A stretch of DNA of 64,000 nt from Salinispirillum sp. LH 10-3-1 (GTDB taxonomy: Bacteria; Pseudomonadota; Gammaproteobacteria; Pseudomonadales; Natronospirillaceae), in contig NZ_CP101717.1 in assembly GCF_030643825.1 (NCBI RefSeq), forward strand, positions 1,240,001 through 1,304,000, written 5' to 3'. Shown in pieces: positions 26,263 through 35,750 of this stretch (within the stretch, counting starts at the first letter, position 1; each line of letters begins with the position of its first letter). The translations under genes and the position numbers were made by a program. The notes under the pieces are model-generated. The model was not told where the DNA came from and ran no database searches. It was given only the letters and a program-made list of their open reading frames with translations.

Positions 26263-28591
26263 TTTCTTGTCGGAGGTCAGCCCCCTGATCGAATGTGGGC
26301 TGCGCTGTTCCGACCCGTAATTGTTTTGCAGCCTCCACCATGTTGCGCAGGGCGTGGCGCACTTCGTCCCACTGCCGTGTTTTCAAGCCGCAGTCCGGGT
26401 TGACCCACAAGCGCTCGGCAGGAATGCGCTCCGCCGCGAGTTGCATCAGTTTGACCATGCGCTCCACCGCCGGTTCATTCGGGCTGTGGATGTCATAAAC
26501 CCCCGGTCCAATTTCATTCGGGTATGCGAAGTCATTGAACGCGTCCAATAACTCCATGTCCGAGCGCGACGTCTCAATGGTGATCACGTCGGCATCCAAG
26601 TCTGCTATGGCGGCCATGATGTCGTTGAACTCCGAATAGCACATGTGCGTATGAATCTGGGTGTCGTCGCGTACACCGGCGGTGGACAAACGAAACGCCT
26701 GAACAGACCACGCCAAATAGTGCGCCCAATCACCTCGTCTCAATGGCAATCCTTCACGGAAGGCGGGCTCATCCACTTGGATCATGCCAATACCTGCCGC
26801 TTCCAAATCCTCCACCTCATCACGCAAGGCCAGCGCGATTTGTTGTGCGGTCACTTGGCGCGGTTGATCGTCGCGCACAAACGCCCATTGCAGCATGGTA
26901 ATTGGGCCGGTCAGCATGCCTTTCATGGGCTTGTCGGTTAACGACTGTGCAAAAGCGCTCCATGCCACCGTCATCGCCTGTGGACGCGCTACGTCGCCGT
27001 AAATAAACGGTGGTTTCACGCAACGACTGCCGTACGACTGTACCCAGCCGAAACGGGTGAAGGCATAGCCGTCCAACTGCTCGCCAAAGTACTCCACCAT
27101 GTCATTGCGCTCGGCCTCGCCGTGTACCAGTACGTCGAGTTCATAGTCTTCTTGCTCGCGCACGGCCAGTGTGATTTGAGTCTTCATCTCTTGTTCGTAA
27201 GTGACGCTATCAATCTCGCCAGCACGCAAACGGCGTCGTGCTTGCCGAATATCAGGCGTCTGGGGAAAAGACCCAATGGTGGTGGTTGGGTAGGCTGGCA
27301 GTCGGAAGCGCTCACGCTGCAGTTCCGCCCGTACGACGTAAGGTGATTGGCGCTCAAACAGCGACTTGGTTAAGCCTTGCAGGCGCTGCTGAACAGTTGT
27401 ACGCGTTACGCGATCTGACGTACGACGACTGTTGATCACCTCGGCATTAGCATCCAATTCAGCCTGCACTGCGGCACGCCCTTCGTTCAAAGCACGCCCA
27501 AGCAGCGCCAGTTCTTGCAGCTTTTGTTCGGCGAAACTCAGCCACGACTTAAGCTCCGGGTCGAGCTGATTCTCGTCGTTCAGCGTTACCGGTACATGCA
27601 ACAGTGAGCAAGACGGCGCTACCCACAGGCGCTCACCCAGTTGAGCGTGTATCGGCTCCAACCAACTCAACACGTCGTTCAAGTCAGTGCGCCAAATGTT
27701 GCGCCCGTCTATGACACCAAGCGACAGCACCTTGTCGTTGGGCCATTCAGCCAATGCATGCGGCACTTCAGATTTCCCGCGCACGGCGTCCAAATGCAGG
27801 CCTTGAACCGGCAGTCCGAGCGCCAAGGGCAAGTTGTCTTGCAGGGCGCCGAAGTAGGTTGCCAGCAAAATGCGCGGCAACGCCTCGCTAGATTCAGCCA
27901 GCGTGCTGTAAGCCTGTTGGAAAGCGCGTTGCCATGTGGCGTCCAAGTCCAACGCCAGAATAGGCTCATCCAATTGCACCCACTGCGCACCGGCTTCGCT
28001 TAGACGGGCCAATAGGGCTGCATAAATGGGCAAAAGCTGGTCGAGCAGGTCCAGCTTATTTATACCGTTATCTTTCTCTTTTCCTAAAAACAGATAGCTC
28101 AACGGCCCCAAAACAACCGGTTTGAAAGGGATGCCCAGGTCGGCCGCTTCTTGCGCTTCGTTCAGTAGTTTTTCGGCATTCAGGGTGAACCTAGTGTCCG
28201 CCTCGAACTCTGGAACGATGTAATGATAGTTGGTGTCAAACCACTTGGTCATTTCACCAGCAGCCACCGGTGCACCCTGACGCGAGCGTCCACGCGCAAC
28301 GCGGAAATATTGGTCAAGCGTCGGGATGTCTTGTTCGTGTCGGAACCGGCGCGGCAGGTGGCCAAGCAAGAAACTGGTATCCAGCACTTGGTCGTACAGC
28401 GAGAAGTCGCCGACCGGAATCCAGTCTAACCCAAGGTCGTTCTGCAGCGTCAGATTGCGCTTGCGCAAGGTCGATGCGGTTAATTGCAATGATTCGGCGG
28501 AAGACTCGCCTTTCCAGTAAGACTCTTGGGCAAATTTAAGTTCTCGGTGGGCGCCAATGCGCGGAAAACCAAGGTTATGTAGTCGGGCCAT
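26252..28591 (-). CDS. metE: Cobalamin-independent methionine synthase MetE
   Basis: This 779-aa protein transfers a methyl group from 5-methyltetrahydropteroyl-triglutamate to homocysteine. Zinc-ligand motifs of the C-terminal barrel are present: HTHMCYSEF (His and Cys) and NPDCGLKTR (second Cys). The N-terminus [15 protein letters not shown] is diagnostic. It is slightly longer than E. coli MetE (753 aa). GGAG lies 7 nt before the ATG. It is divergent from metR (28688), whose product typically activates metE with homocysteine as co-inducer. The 96-bp region between them shows no convincing MetR box or riboswitch. Confidence 0.97.
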   Translation of the reverse strand: MARLHNLGFPRIGAHRELKFAQESYWKGESSAESLQLTASTLRKRNLTLQNDLGLDWIPVGDFSLYDQVLDTSFLLGHLPRRFRHEQDIPTLDQYFRVARGRSRQGAPVAAGEMTKWFDTNYHYIVPEFEADTRFTLNAEKLLNEAQEAADLGIPFKPVVLGPLSYLFLGKEKDNGINKLDLLDQLLPIYAALLARLSEAGAQWVQLDEPILALDLDATWQRAFQQAYSTLAESSEALPRILLATYFGALQDNLPLALGLPVQGLHLDAVRGKSEVPHALAEWPNDKVLSLGVIDGRNIWRTDLNDVLSWLEPIHAQLGERLWVAPSCSLLHVPVTLNDENQLDPELKSWLSFAEQKLQELALLGRALNEGRAAVQAELDANAEVINSRRTSDRVTRTTVQQRLQGLTKSLFERQSPYVVRAELQRERFRLPAYPTTTIGSFPQTPDIRQARRRLRAGEIDSVTYEQEMKTQITLAVREQEDYELDVLVHGEAERNDMVEYFGEQLDGYAFTRFGWVQSYGSRCVKPPFIYGDVARPQAMTVAWSAFAQSLTDKPMKGMLTGPITMLQWAFVRDDQPRQVTAQQIALALRDEVEDLEAAGIGMIQVDEPAFREGLPLRRGDWAHYLAWSVQAFRLSTAGVRDDTQIHTHMCYSEFNDIMAAIADLDADVITIETSRSDMELLDAFNDFAYPNEIGPGVYDIHSPNEPAVERMVKLMQLAAERIPAERLWVNPDCGLKTRQWDEVRHALRNMVEAAKQLRVGTAQPTFDQGADLRQETTA

Positions 28592-28687
28592 CAGTGAACT
28601 CCATTCTGTGTGTTGATGGAGGGCACTTTACAAGCAATGAAATATGAGAAAAAATGATCATTACTACTTGATTGGTGAGTGATATTA

Positions 28688-29563
28688 ATGATTCAGCGTA
28701 TTCATCTGGAAATTTTGCAGGCCTTACACGAAAAGGGCACGCTCAGTGAGGCGGCCAATGCGCTGTTTCTTACCCAATCTGCTTTGTCGCATTCCATTAA
28801 AAAGTTAGAAGACCAACTGAATACACCTTTGTGGGAAAAGCAGGGAAGAGGGCTGCGACTTACTCAAGCTGGTGAGCACCTGTTGCGCGTGAGCCAAAGT
28901 TTGTTGCCTCAGTTGGAGCAGGCAGAAGCGACGTTGCGCGCATACGGAGAGGGGCGGCGCGGTCGGTTGCGTATTGGTATGGAATGCCACCCCTGCTACG
29001 AGTGGTTGTTAACGGTCGTGCAGCTTTATTTGCAACGTTGGCCGGAAGTGGATTTGGATGTGATTCAGCGCTTTCGTTTCAATGGTTTAGAAGCCTTAGA
29101 ACAACATCAGATTGATGTGCTCATCACCAGTGATCCGGTGCTCAAAGACCATCTGCACCATGTGCCGGTCTTTAATTATGAATTGCGTTTGGTGGTGCCA
29201 GACCAGCATGCGTTGGCGGCAGAAAGGACGGTGACGCCCAATCAACTCTGTCGCGAGCACCTCATTACCTTTCCTGTGGCACGCGAGCGGCTGGATGTGT
29301 TCACTCAGTTCTTGCTACCTGCGGGGTTAGAACCGCGCGCGCATCAAGAAATTGAAGCCATGGATATCATGATTCAACTGGTGGCCGCTAACCGGGGCGT
29401 TTGCACACTGCCCGACTGGTTGGCTAAACGTTACCAGCAGGAATACCCGATCAAGCATTTGCAACTCGGTGATGAAGGCGTGGCAAAAACTCTGTATTTG
29501 GTTTACCGCGCGGCGGATGCCGGCATCGATTACTTAGCCGATTTTGTACAGGCGCCTAGCTGA
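28688..29563 (+). CDS. metR: LysR-type regulator MetR
   Basis: This 291-aa LysR-family protein has an N-terminal winged helix-turn-helix (GTLSEAANALFLTQSALSHSIKKLE, residues about 18-42, quoted in part) and a C-terminal co-inducer domain. RHL-type start (MIQRIHLEILQAL), the RRGRLRIGMECHPCYEWL segment and the divergent position next to metE identify MetR. A GTG at 28679 is in frame, but GGTGAG at 28674-28679 has good spacing to the ATG at 28688. It likely controls metE and its own expression. Confidence 0.93.
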   Translation: MIQRIHLEILQALHEKGTLSEAANALFLTQSALSHSIKKLEDQLNTPLWEKQGRGLRLTQAGEHLLRVSQSLLPQLEQAEATLRAYGEGRRGRLRIGMECHPCYEWLLTVVQLYLQRWPEVDLDVIQRFRFNGLEALEQHQIDVLITSDPVLKDHLHHVPVFNYELRLVVPDQHALAAERTVTPNQLCREHLITFPVARERLDVFTQFLLPAGLEPRAHQEIEAMDIMIQLVAANRGVCTLPDWLAKRYQQEYPIKHLQLGDEGVAKTLYLVYRAADAGIDYLADFVQAPS

Positions 29564-29564
29564 A

Positions 29565-31124
29565 TCAATCATCAGCCCGTTTGAAGCCGATGCGGAAGCC
29601 GCCCCAGTGTTTTCCGTTCACAATAATGGGTACCGACAGGTCGTGCAGTACTTCACCGGTATCGCGCTTGTACGTCTGCAACAGCATATGCTCTGTGTTG
29701 CTGCCACAGCGACTACCGGTACGGTCGTTGAAAATACGCTTAGTACGGTTGTGTAACAGGTCACGGTCGAAGTCGCCGGTTAACGGCTGACTGAACTTCT
29801 TGTTATGTGTTGGGAAGTAGCCATTCCGGTCCACGGCACCGGCATAAAGTGCGTTGCTATGGCGCGTCAGAATGGGCTCTTGAATGGCCGGAAACAGTCG
29901 ATCGGTTAAGCTATCATAGGATGTGCTGTATTTCTGCGGGCTGGTGTTTGCAATCGGTTGGTAGTCCACAGAAAAGAGTTGCTGGGTGGTGAGTTCGCCG
30001 CGCTCAACCAGATCCTCCAGCAGCTCTGCAATGGCGGACGCTGCACTGTTTGCTTCGTTCAAAATGGCGCTGTAGAAGGTTTCTCGATCAAATTCTGACA
30101 GGGCGCGATAGATCGTCTCTGTCTCTTCCGATACCTGAGTGGCTTGGTTAGCCACCGAGGTGCCACGTTTTTCCGTATTGTGCAGCGCTTGGCTGATGTT
30201 CTGAATCGCTTCGCTGATGGTCAAGCTGGTGTCGTTAACGTCCGTACCTGCTTGATTGACTTCAGCAATGGCATCAGAGGTGGCCGACACTTCCTCGGTG
30301 ATGGTTTTAAAATGAGCGACCAGTTCTGTCAGCTGTGAGCTGACTTCTTCGCTGAGGCCTACCAACCCAGACATTGCACTGGCGGTTTCTTGTGATTGAC
30401 TGCGAATAGCACGCAGCATTTCTGCGATATTGCCCGTGGCAGCGGCCGTTTTTGCAGCTAAAGCTCGCACTTCATCCGCAACCACGGCGAACCCGCGGCC
30501 CTGCTCACCGGCACGCGCCGCTTCTATGGCTGCGTTCAACGCCAGTAAGTTGGTTTGTTCGGCAACGCCGTTGATGACTTCGGTGACCTGTTCGATCTTT
30601 TCAGTGCGTTCATTCAATGCGTTAAGGCTTTCGGCAGCACGGCCAATTTCACCGGCGAGCGTGGACATGTCGGCAACGCCCGACTGCAGTCCACTGAACG
30701 ACGAGCTGGCAGCGCTGGCGGTCGTTTGCAAGGTGTGGGTGATGGTGCCTAAGTTGTTGCGCATGGCCAGGCTGGCGTGCGTTAAGCGCTCACTGGCAGT
30801 GACAATGTGCTCGGCTTGTTCGCCACTGCTGCCAATATCTTTATTGAGTCCGTCGATCAGGAAGGACACTTCGGCGGCACCAATGGCCATTTTCGACGTC
30901 GCCTCGGTCACCGTAGGTAAGGCCGTCGACAGTAAATCGGCGGACTCTGTTGTGTCATCAACAGTGATGGCCGACGATGACAGCAGCAGCCAAAAAGCCA
31001 GCGCAGCGACGATGGGGGTTAGAGCCGCCAGCAGCAGCACGGGCAATGCCGTGAAGACGAACGCCAACTGGAGAAGGACGATAATCAGTAAAGCCGATGC
31101 AATAATCAGAGTATTTCTGGTCAT
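29565..31124 (-). CDS. Methyl-accepting chemotaxis protein with C-terminal sensor domain
   Basis: This 519-aa protein has two adjacent N-terminal hydrophobic segments (about 6-24 and 28-48) with almost no periplasmic loop. The MCP signalling hairpin comes next, its tip being [23 protein letters not shown] (given here in part as a recognition site). The C-terminal 150 residues lie in the cytoplasm and include [20 protein letters not shown] and HWGGFRIGF, a globular sensor-like domain seen in a subset of MCPs. So sensing would be intracellular rather than periplasmic. The start at 31124 is preceded by GGAG with 8-nt spacing; an upstream in-frame start at 31202 lacks support. metR stops on the other strand 1 nt away. 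Confidence 0.9.
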   Translation of the reverse strand: MTRNTLIIASALLIIVLLQLAFVFTALPVLLLAALTPIVAALAFWLLLSSSAITVDDTTESADLLSTALPTVTEATSKMAIGAAEVSFLIDGLNKDIGSSGEQAEHIVTASERLTHASLAMRNNLGTITHTLQTTASAASSSFSGLQSGVADMSTLAGEIGRAAESLNALNERTEKIEQVTEVINGVAEQTNLLALNAAIEAARAGEQGRGFAVVADEVRALAAKTAAATGNIAEMLRAIRSQSQETASAMSGLVGLSEEVSSQLTELVAHFKTITEEVSATSDAIAEVNQAGTDVNDTSLTISEAIQNISQALHNTEKRGTSVANQATQVSEETETIYRALSEFDRETFYSAILNEANSAASAIAELLEDLVERGELTTQQLFSVDYQPIANTSPQKYSTSYDSLTDRLFPAIQEPILTRHSNALYAGAVDRNGYFPTHNKKFSQPLTGDFDRDLLHNRTKRIFNDRTGSRCGSNTEHMLLQTYKRDTGEVLHDLSVPIIVNGKHWGGFRIGFKRADD

Positions 31125-31303
31125 TTCGGGTACTCCGCGTCTCGAGAAGCACAACCCTTGTGAACAGCGGTAGGCGCTAATTTTTAATTGTAATTGCGGC
31201 AAATAGTATCAGTGTTTGAGAGCGGTATATGCAGGCATAGACTAAAGTCTAACGAGACGATGAAAGGCCACTGGAATACTTCTACCCGGTGGCCTTACTG
31301 TGG

Positions 31304-31846
31304 CTACTGTGCGTTTCGTACCAGCCGCACGCGACCATAGCCTTGGTTGTTGCGATGGCCATAGCCGTATCCGTAACCGTCGAAGAAGTAGACCCCGGCG
31401 GTATCTTCCGCTTCAGTGGCGATGGCTGGCATGGACCAAAACCAGTTGGATGGTGTGTTGGGAAAGACATTGGTATTGATGGCGGGTCGCATCCGACAGC
31501 TTTCAACCAGAGACTTTAGCTCGTCTAAGTTCGGCATACGCCAGTCGTTGAAACCCTTGTACGCTTGCGCATTTGCGGTTTCTACGGCATTGCGCATTTG
31601 GCTCCAGTTGAAGGATGCTGCTGTCCCGGAGCATTCGTTGCCTTGTTGACCCCAAGCACACCGGTCCCACATCAGCGCGGTCCGTTGATCGACTACAGTA
31701 CCGTCCATATTAAGCAAGTACGTGGTGTCGGGGTTTCGTGGATTTCCAGGGTAGGTACAAAAAAGGGATTCTTGGGCGGCGGCGAACGGGATGATCAGGC
31801 TGCCAGCGAGGGCGAACAACAGCTTTCTGCGATGATGTCTGTGCAT
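31304..31846 (-). CDS. Secreted DUF1566 domain protein (second copy)
   Basis: This 180-aa protein has a signal peptide (HHRRKLLFALAGSLIIPFAAA-Q) and one DUF1566-type domain with RTALMWDRC, NDWRMPNLDELKSL, WFWSMP and a final RVRLVRN. The order matches the protein at 302-856. Near the end is a tyrosine/glycine-rich stretch (GYGYGYGH), not present in the paralogue. It is unrelated to the chemoreceptor next to it in obvious function. Function unknown. Confidence 0.78.
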   Translation of the reverse strand: MHRHHRRKLLFALAGSLIIPFAAAQESLFCTYPGNPRNPDTTYLLNMDGTVVDQRTALMWDRCAWGQQGNECSGTAASFNWSQMRNAVETANAQAYKGFNDWRMPNLDELKSLVESCRMRPAINTNVFPNTPSNWFWSMPAIATEAEDTAGVYFFDGYGYGYGHRNNQGYGRVRLVRNAQ

Positions 31847-31854
31847 GATAGGTA

Positions 31855-31868
31855 ATGACTCCGGTCAT
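31855..31868 (-). promoter_or_regulatory. Hairpin with GGA loop at the ribosome binding site of the DUF1566 gene
   Basis: On the minus strand ATGAC-CGGA-GTCAT forms a perfect 5-bp stem with a CGGA tetraloop, 8 nt before the ATG at 31846. Its GGAG is the only ribosome-binding-like sequence. GGA in a loop at a start site is the typical form of a CsrA/RsmA target, so post-transcriptional control is possible. Confidence 0.35.
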
Positions 31869-32231
31869 TTTATAATTATGATGAGTGGGTAGATCTCTGA
31901 CTCACTACAAATACTGTGCCACTGTCTAATCTGCGGCCAAGTCGGCCAGCATTGTGATCCTCAGCGGTTTGCGCGAGTTCAGAACGAAAGAAATAGCAGA
32001 AAACGGCTGAGCTTACCTTTATTTTTTGTATCAATACGGTGCATCGGCGCACTATTAAGGAGTGTTTCTCAATACTGGGGTGAGAATGAAAAGTGGCTTG
32101 TGGTGCTCAATTGCTGTACACTCCGCGCGAAATCCTACCGCCGAGTACAGTAATCCGTATCCGTGCGGACCCCACTGAAGCCGCAAGCAACACGCTTTCG
32201 CTTCGTATACTCGTCATCTGTTGAGAAAAAT
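31869..32231 (+). promoter_or_regulatory. Non-coding region and leader of rhlE
   Basis: This 363-bp stretch has no supported gene. The best promoter element is an extended -10 (TGCTGTACACT, -10 hexamer 32117-32122) without a good -35. It would give rhlE a leader of about 100 nt, long enough for post-transcriptional control as in many cold-responsive helicases. AAGGAG at 32057-32062 is not followed by a sensible reading frame. Confidence 0.3.
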
Positions 32232-33617
32232 ATGTCCTTTGATTCCCTCGGCTTGTCAGAAAGCCTGTTGTCTGCTGTACGTGAAAAAGGTTACACCACA
32301 GCATCCCCCATTCAAGCGCAAGCCATTCCTGCTGTTCTAAAAGGCCGCGATGTCATGGCTGCTGCGCAAACGGGTACGGGTAAAACCGCAGGTTTTACCC
32401 TGCCTTTGTTGCAACTGTTGTCGCAAGGCGAACGCGCCAAGTCCAACAGTGTGCGTGCACTCGTATTAACACCGACGCGTGAATTGGCCGCACAGGTGCA
32501 GGAAAGTGTGCATACTTACGGTAAGCACTTACCACTGAGTTCTGCCGTGGTGTTTGGCGGCGTGGGTATCAACCCGCAAATGATGCGCATGCGTAAGGGC
32601 GCCGACATCTTGGTCGCAACCCCGGGTCGCCTGCTCGATCTGTTCAATCAAAAAGCATTGCACTTCCGTGATCTGGAAGTTCTGGTACTCGATGAAGCCG
32701 ACCGTATGCTGGACATGGGCTTTATCCACGACATCAAGCGCATTCTTAAAGTGTTGCCACAGAAGCGTCAGAACCTCCTGTTCTCGGCGACGTTCTCGGG
32801 CGACATTCGCACGTTGGCACGTGGCATCTTGAATGACCCGCTGGAAATCGACGTCAGTCCACGTAACTCAACGGCGGTTACCGTTGAGCAAATGGTTTTC
32901 CCAGTGGACAAAAAACAAAAGCCTGCCTTGCTGAGCCACCTGATTAAAGACCGTCAGTGGAGCCAGGTATTGGTGTTCTCGCGCACCAAGCACGGCGCTA
33001 ACAAATTGGTGACCTTGCTGGAAAAAGACGGCATCAAAGCCGCCGCTATCCATGGTAATAAAAGCCAAGGCGCACGTACCAAAGCGTTGGCCGATTTCAA
33101 GTCAGGTAAGGTGTCTACCTTGGTGGCTACGGATATCGCCGCGCGCGGTATCGACATCGCTCAGCTCCCGCAAGTGGTGAACTTTGACCTGCCAAACGTA
33201 GCCGAAGATTATGTACACCGCATCGGTCGTACCGGTCGTGCTGGAGCCACGGGTAAAGCCTATTCACTGGTCAGTGCCGATGAATTTGACGATTTGAAAG
33301 GCATTGAACACCTGATTCAGCGCGTACTGAAGCGCGAAGAAGTGGAAGGTTTCGAAGCACAGCACGTAGTGCCGGATTCGCCGACACCACGCCCGGGCAA
33401 TGCCCCGCGCAAAGCCAAAAAGCCGCCAACGGGCAACGCTGGTGGACAGGGCCAGCGCCAAGGTCAGCGCCGCAATGATGCACGTCCTGCCCGCAATGGT
33501 AGCAGCGGTGCACCGGGTGGAAATCGTGGTCCACGTAAGCCCGGTTCAGGTAGTGGTAATGCTGGCAATGGCAATTCGGGTGCCCGTCGCCCACAGCAAC
33601 AGCGCCGTTCAGCTTAA
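32232..33617 (+). CDS. rhlE: DEAD-box ATP-dependent RNA helicase, RhlE type
   Basis: This 461-aa protein has all DEAD-box motifs in order: Q motif ([10 protein letters not shown]), [28 protein letters not shown], and in domain 2 [10 protein letters not shown] and [10 protein letters not shown]. Residues 1-~375 form the helicase core. The C-terminal ~75 residues are rich in G, N, R, P and Q with basic charge, a disordered RNA-binding tail typical of RhlE. The ATG at 32232 gives the family start (SFDSLGLSE); 69 nt of open frame upstream are part of the leader. An intrinsic terminator follows at 33629. Confidence 0.93.
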   Translation: MSFDSLGLSESLLSAVREKGYTTASPIQAQAIPAVLKGRDVMAAAQTGTGKTAGFTLPLLQLLSQGERAKSNSVRALVLTPTRELAAQVQESVHTYGKHLPLSSAVVFGGVGINPQMMRMRKGADILVATPGRLLDLFNQKALHFRDLEVLVLDEADRMLDMGFIHDIKRILKVLPQKRQNLLFSATFSGDIRTLARGILNDPLEIDVSPRNSTAVTVEQMVFPVDKKQKPALLSHLIKDRQWSQVLVFSRTKHGANKLVTLLEKDGIKAAAIHGNKSQGARTKALADFKSGKVSTLVATDIAARGIDIAQLPQVVNFDLPNVAEDYVHRIGRTGRAGATGKAYSLVSADEFDDLKGIEHLIQRVLKREEVEGFEAQHVVPDSPTPRPGNAPRKAKKPPTGNAGGQGQRQGQRRNDARPARNGSSGAPGGNRGPRKPGSGSGNAGNGNSGARRPQQQRRSA

Positions 33618-33628
33618 ACCGTCAACCA

Positions 33629-33658
33629 TAAAAAAAGGGCCTTTTGGCCCTTTTTTTT
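33629..33658 (+). terminator. Intrinsic terminator after rhlE
   Basis: Stem AAGGGCC/GGCCCTT with a TTTT loop, preceded by A6 and followed by eight T residues, 12 nt after the rhlE stop. The A run on one side and the T run on the other allow it to work in both directions, so it may also end the convergent gene that stops at 33662. Confidence 0.92.
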
Positions 33659-33661
33659 ACC

Positions 33662-34186
33662 TCACACTCGAGGCCCTAAGTCGATCGTCTCAATATCACG
33701 CTCTCGCATGGATTGCAGTACCTCGGGAGCCACCAGTATGGCCGCCCCCAGGCGCACGGCCAGTGCCAAAGCGTCGGAAGGGCGACTATCCACAAAGATG
33801 GGGGTGTCGGGGTCTGCCTGCAGACGAATATCAAGCAATCCGTAATAGCTGTTGCCTACCAGTGCATCCACCATGACGCGTTCAAGCTGCCCGCCCATAG
33901 CGCGAATGACCGCCGCCGCGGTGTCGTGTGTCATGGGACGGGGCGTGGCGATAGACTCCATGGCTAAGATGATGGCGCGGGCTTCTTCGGGGCCGATAAA
34001 AATCGGGACAACATCGCCCGATTGAGCCTCTCGCAGCAACACCACGTGTGAGCCGGACTGAGGCTCCATCGCAACGGTGACCAGTTCAACAGCCACCATG
34101 TTGTCCGGGCTGAGTCTGGGCTCGCGGGCCTGTACGGCGCTGGAGAAGATGAGGGTGAAGCTAAGGATAAACAGCAGAGTGCGCAT
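33662..34186 (-). CDS. Exported bifunctional-nuclease-domain (BFN, DUF151) protein
   Basis: This 174-aa protein begins with a signal peptide (MRTLLFILSFTLIFSSAVQA, cleaving before R). The remainder is a BFN domain: VVLLREAQSGDVVPIFIGPEEARAI (partly quoted), PMTHD, and the RPSDALALAVR motif. BFN proteins of plants and some bacteria have been reported to have nuclease activity; most bacterial members are uncharacterised. Export to the periplasm is unusual for a nuclease of this type. It stops 4 nt from the rhlE terminator and starts 30 nt after the methyltransferase gene. Confidence 0.85.
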   Translation of the reverse strand: MRTLLFILSFTLIFSSAVQAREPRLSPDNMVAVELVTVAMEPQSGSHVVLLREAQSGDVVPIFIGPEEARAIILAMESIATPRPMTHDTAAAVIRAMGGQLERVMVDALVGNSYYGLLDIRLQADPDTPIFVDSRPSDALALAVRLGAAILVAPEVLQSMRERDIETIDLGPRV

Positions 34187-34216
34187 AAAAGTCGCCTGTC
34201 CTGAAACGCTGGGTGC

Positions 34217-34759
34217 TTATAAACGGTAGCAGTAGATGCGGGTCTGATACAAATCGTTTAGTTGAATTGTGTGTTTCGGCGTGCAGGACGGTAGGGCAAA
34301 GAAGTTGCTGACCAGCCAGTCCGGATGTACACCATCTTCCGTTAACTTCTGGCCTAGCTTCTTCATGGCACTGGCAAAAAGGTAACAGGTGATGATGTCG
34401 GTACCGCGCCAGTCGGCTTTGAAACAGTCGCGTCGATAGAGTGTCAGGTTATCCAGGCGCAGCGCTTTCTTCATCACCCACGATACCAGCCACGGCAACC
34501 AAGACAGTTCATATCCCACAACGCGGTGCTGCGGAAAACGTCGTGCCAGTGGAATGACCAAATGCCCCCAGCCCGAACCCAAATCAACAATCGTATAATT
34601 CGTTTGCTTGTCCGCAACCTCACCGACCAGCCGCAGCATGGCTTGACGCGCTTTGGCGGAACTCGGCATGGGCGAAATGCCGGTGCGTAGGGTCGAAACG
34701 ACAATAGACAACATCGCTGATAGTACGAATACCATCAGTGCTATACCAAACCCGGACAT
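34217..34759 (-). CDS. Membrane-anchored class I SAM-dependent methyltransferase
   Basis: This 180-aa protein has an N-terminal hydrophobic helix (GIALMVFVLSAMLSIVVS, about residues 5-22) and a short Rossmann methyltransferase domain. Motif I is VDLGSGWGHLVIPLA (about 58-72) and the acidic loop after beta-2 is VGYELS. No C-terminal substrate domain is present. The target is unknown; small membrane-anchored methyltransferases of this type are common in gammaproteobacteria. It shares direction with the BFN gene and may form an operon with it, separate from fpr because of the terminator at 34772-34807. Confidence 0.78.
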   Translation of the reverse strand: MSGFGIALMVFVLSAMLSIVVSTLRTGISPMPSSAKARQAMLRLVGEVADKQTNYTIVDLGSGWGHLVIPLARRFPQHRVVGYELSWLPWLVSWVMKKALRLDNLTLYRRDCFKADWRGTDIITCYLFASAMKKLGQKLTEDGVHPDWLVSNFFALPSCTPKHTIQLNDLYQTRIYCYRL

Positions 34760-34771
34760 GGTGCTCCCAAG

Positions 34772-34807
34772 AAAAAAGGCATACTTTCGTGTGTCGAGAG
34801 TATGCCT
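34772..34807 (-). terminator. Intrinsic terminator of fpr (minus strand)
   Basis: A 9-bp perfect stem AGGCATACT/AGTATGCCT (34777-34785 with 34799-34807), followed on the minus strand by TTTTTTC. It lies 31 nt past the fpr stop. Confidence 0.9.
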
Positions 34808-34838
34808 GATTTCAACGCGAAGTGCTTAGATGCTCCCC

Positions 34839-35609
34839 TTACTCTACAAACGCTCGCTCAATCACATAGTGCCCGTGAACGCCGTGGCGGGTTTCTTTAA
34901 AGCCCAGCTTGTCCAAAATGGCCGTGGTGTCTTTCAACATAGACGGGCTACCGCAAATCATAAAGCGGTCGTCTTCCAACGACGGCGGTGGCAGACCGAT
35001 GTCTTCGAACAATTTGCCGGAACTCATCAGGTCGGTTAGGCGGCCTTGGTTGGTGAAAGGCTCACGCGTCACTGTGGGGTAGTAAATCAACTTGTCTTGC
35101 ACCATGTCGCCAAAGAACTCATTGTTAGGCAATTCGTCTTTGATGCTGTCTTGGTACGCCAGTTCTGACACAAAGCGTGTACCGTGCACCAGAATAATGT
35201 GCTCGTACAAATCGTAGGCTTCGGGGTCTTTGATGATGCTCAAAAAGGGCGCCAAGCCGGTGCCGGTGGACAGCAGGTATAGATTTTTGCCGGGCAACAG
35301 GTTGTCGGTGATCAAGGTGCCTGTTGGCTTCCAGCCTACGTACACTTCATCGCCCGGTTGAATGCGCTGCAAGCGAGAAGTCAGAGGGCCGTCTTGCACC
35401 TTGATGCTGAAGAACTCCAGCTCTTCTTCGTAGTTGGCGCTGGCTATGCTGTAGGCACGCAACAAGGGCTTTCCTTCAACCTCAAGGCCGATCATGGTGA
35501 AATGACCGTTCTTGTAGCGAAATCCAGGGTCACGCGTGGTACGGAAGCTGAATAACGTATCGTTCCAATGCTTCACGTCGAGAACGCGTTCTTTAACCAA
35601 GGTTGCCAT
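34839..35609 (-). CDS. fpr: Ferredoxin/flavodoxin-NADP(+) reductase
   Basis: This 256-aa FAD enzyme moves electrons between NADPH and ferredoxin, flavodoxin or bacterioferritin-associated ferredoxin. FAD contacts are in LRAYSIAS (near residue 50), the NADP domain has STGTGLAPFLS, and the CGSP motif is present (MICGSPSML). The C-terminus reads IERAFVE, like the Pseudomonas-type subclass. It is divergent from a LysR gene that matches finR, the known activator of fpr in Pseudomonas. The Fur-type box at 35685-35703 sits in the shared promoter region. Confidence 0.95.
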   Translation of the reverse strand: MATLVKERVLDVKHWNDTLFSFRTTRDPGFRYKNGHFTMIGLEVEGKPLLRAYSIASANYEEELEFFSIKVQDGPLTSRLQRIQPGDEVYVGWKPTGTLITDNLLPGKNLYLLSTGTGLAPFLSIIKDPEAYDLYEHIILVHGTRFVSELAYQDSIKDELPNNEFFGDMVQDKLIYYPTVTREPFTNQGRLTDLMSSGKLFEDIGLPPPSLEDDRFMICGSPSMLKDTTAILDKLGFKETRHGVHGHYVIERAFVE

Positions 35610-35684
35610 GTAATGCCGTCTCCGTAATGATGCTCTCTAATGACTACGTACGATACGCACCCATCACATATTTATAAAATGATT

Positions 35685-35703
35685 TATATAGATAATCATT
35701 ATC
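35685..35703. promoter_or_regulatory. Candidate Fur box between fpr and finR
   Basis: The 19-bp site matches the classic Fur consensus at 16 of 19 positions, with the core GATAATCATTATC (35691-35703) being a perfect inverted repeat around a central C. It lies about 76 nt upstream of fpr and 48 nt upstream of finR. Iron control of fpr would suit its role in iron release from bacterioferritin. Confidence 0.6.
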
Positions 35704-35750
35704 GGATTTGTGACTATATGGGCGTCGCCTCACATCATTAGGAGCCACCC

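Noticed and set aside
28595-28607. TGAA-N5-TTCT upstream of metE as a MetR operator
   Set aside because: It is one base off the TGAA-N5-TTCA form and lies over the metE ribosome binding site, where its GGAG is explained by translation initiation.
30430-31173. A 247-codon plus-strand frame opposite the chemoreceptor gene
   Set aside because: Its composition (A, S, T rich) is the mirror of the MCP coding sequence; there is no start signal and no family resemblance.
32086-32178. A 30-codon frame in the rhlE leader
   Set aside because: The GGTGAG-like sequence abuts the ATG without proper spacing, the frame overlaps the likely rhlE promoter, and the product has no features.
34817-34836. Third copy of the palindromic element, from TTAGATGCTCCC
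   Set aside because: Only about 12 bases match the element's right end; no left end or inner arms are present, and the bases are part of the region just after the fpr stop.
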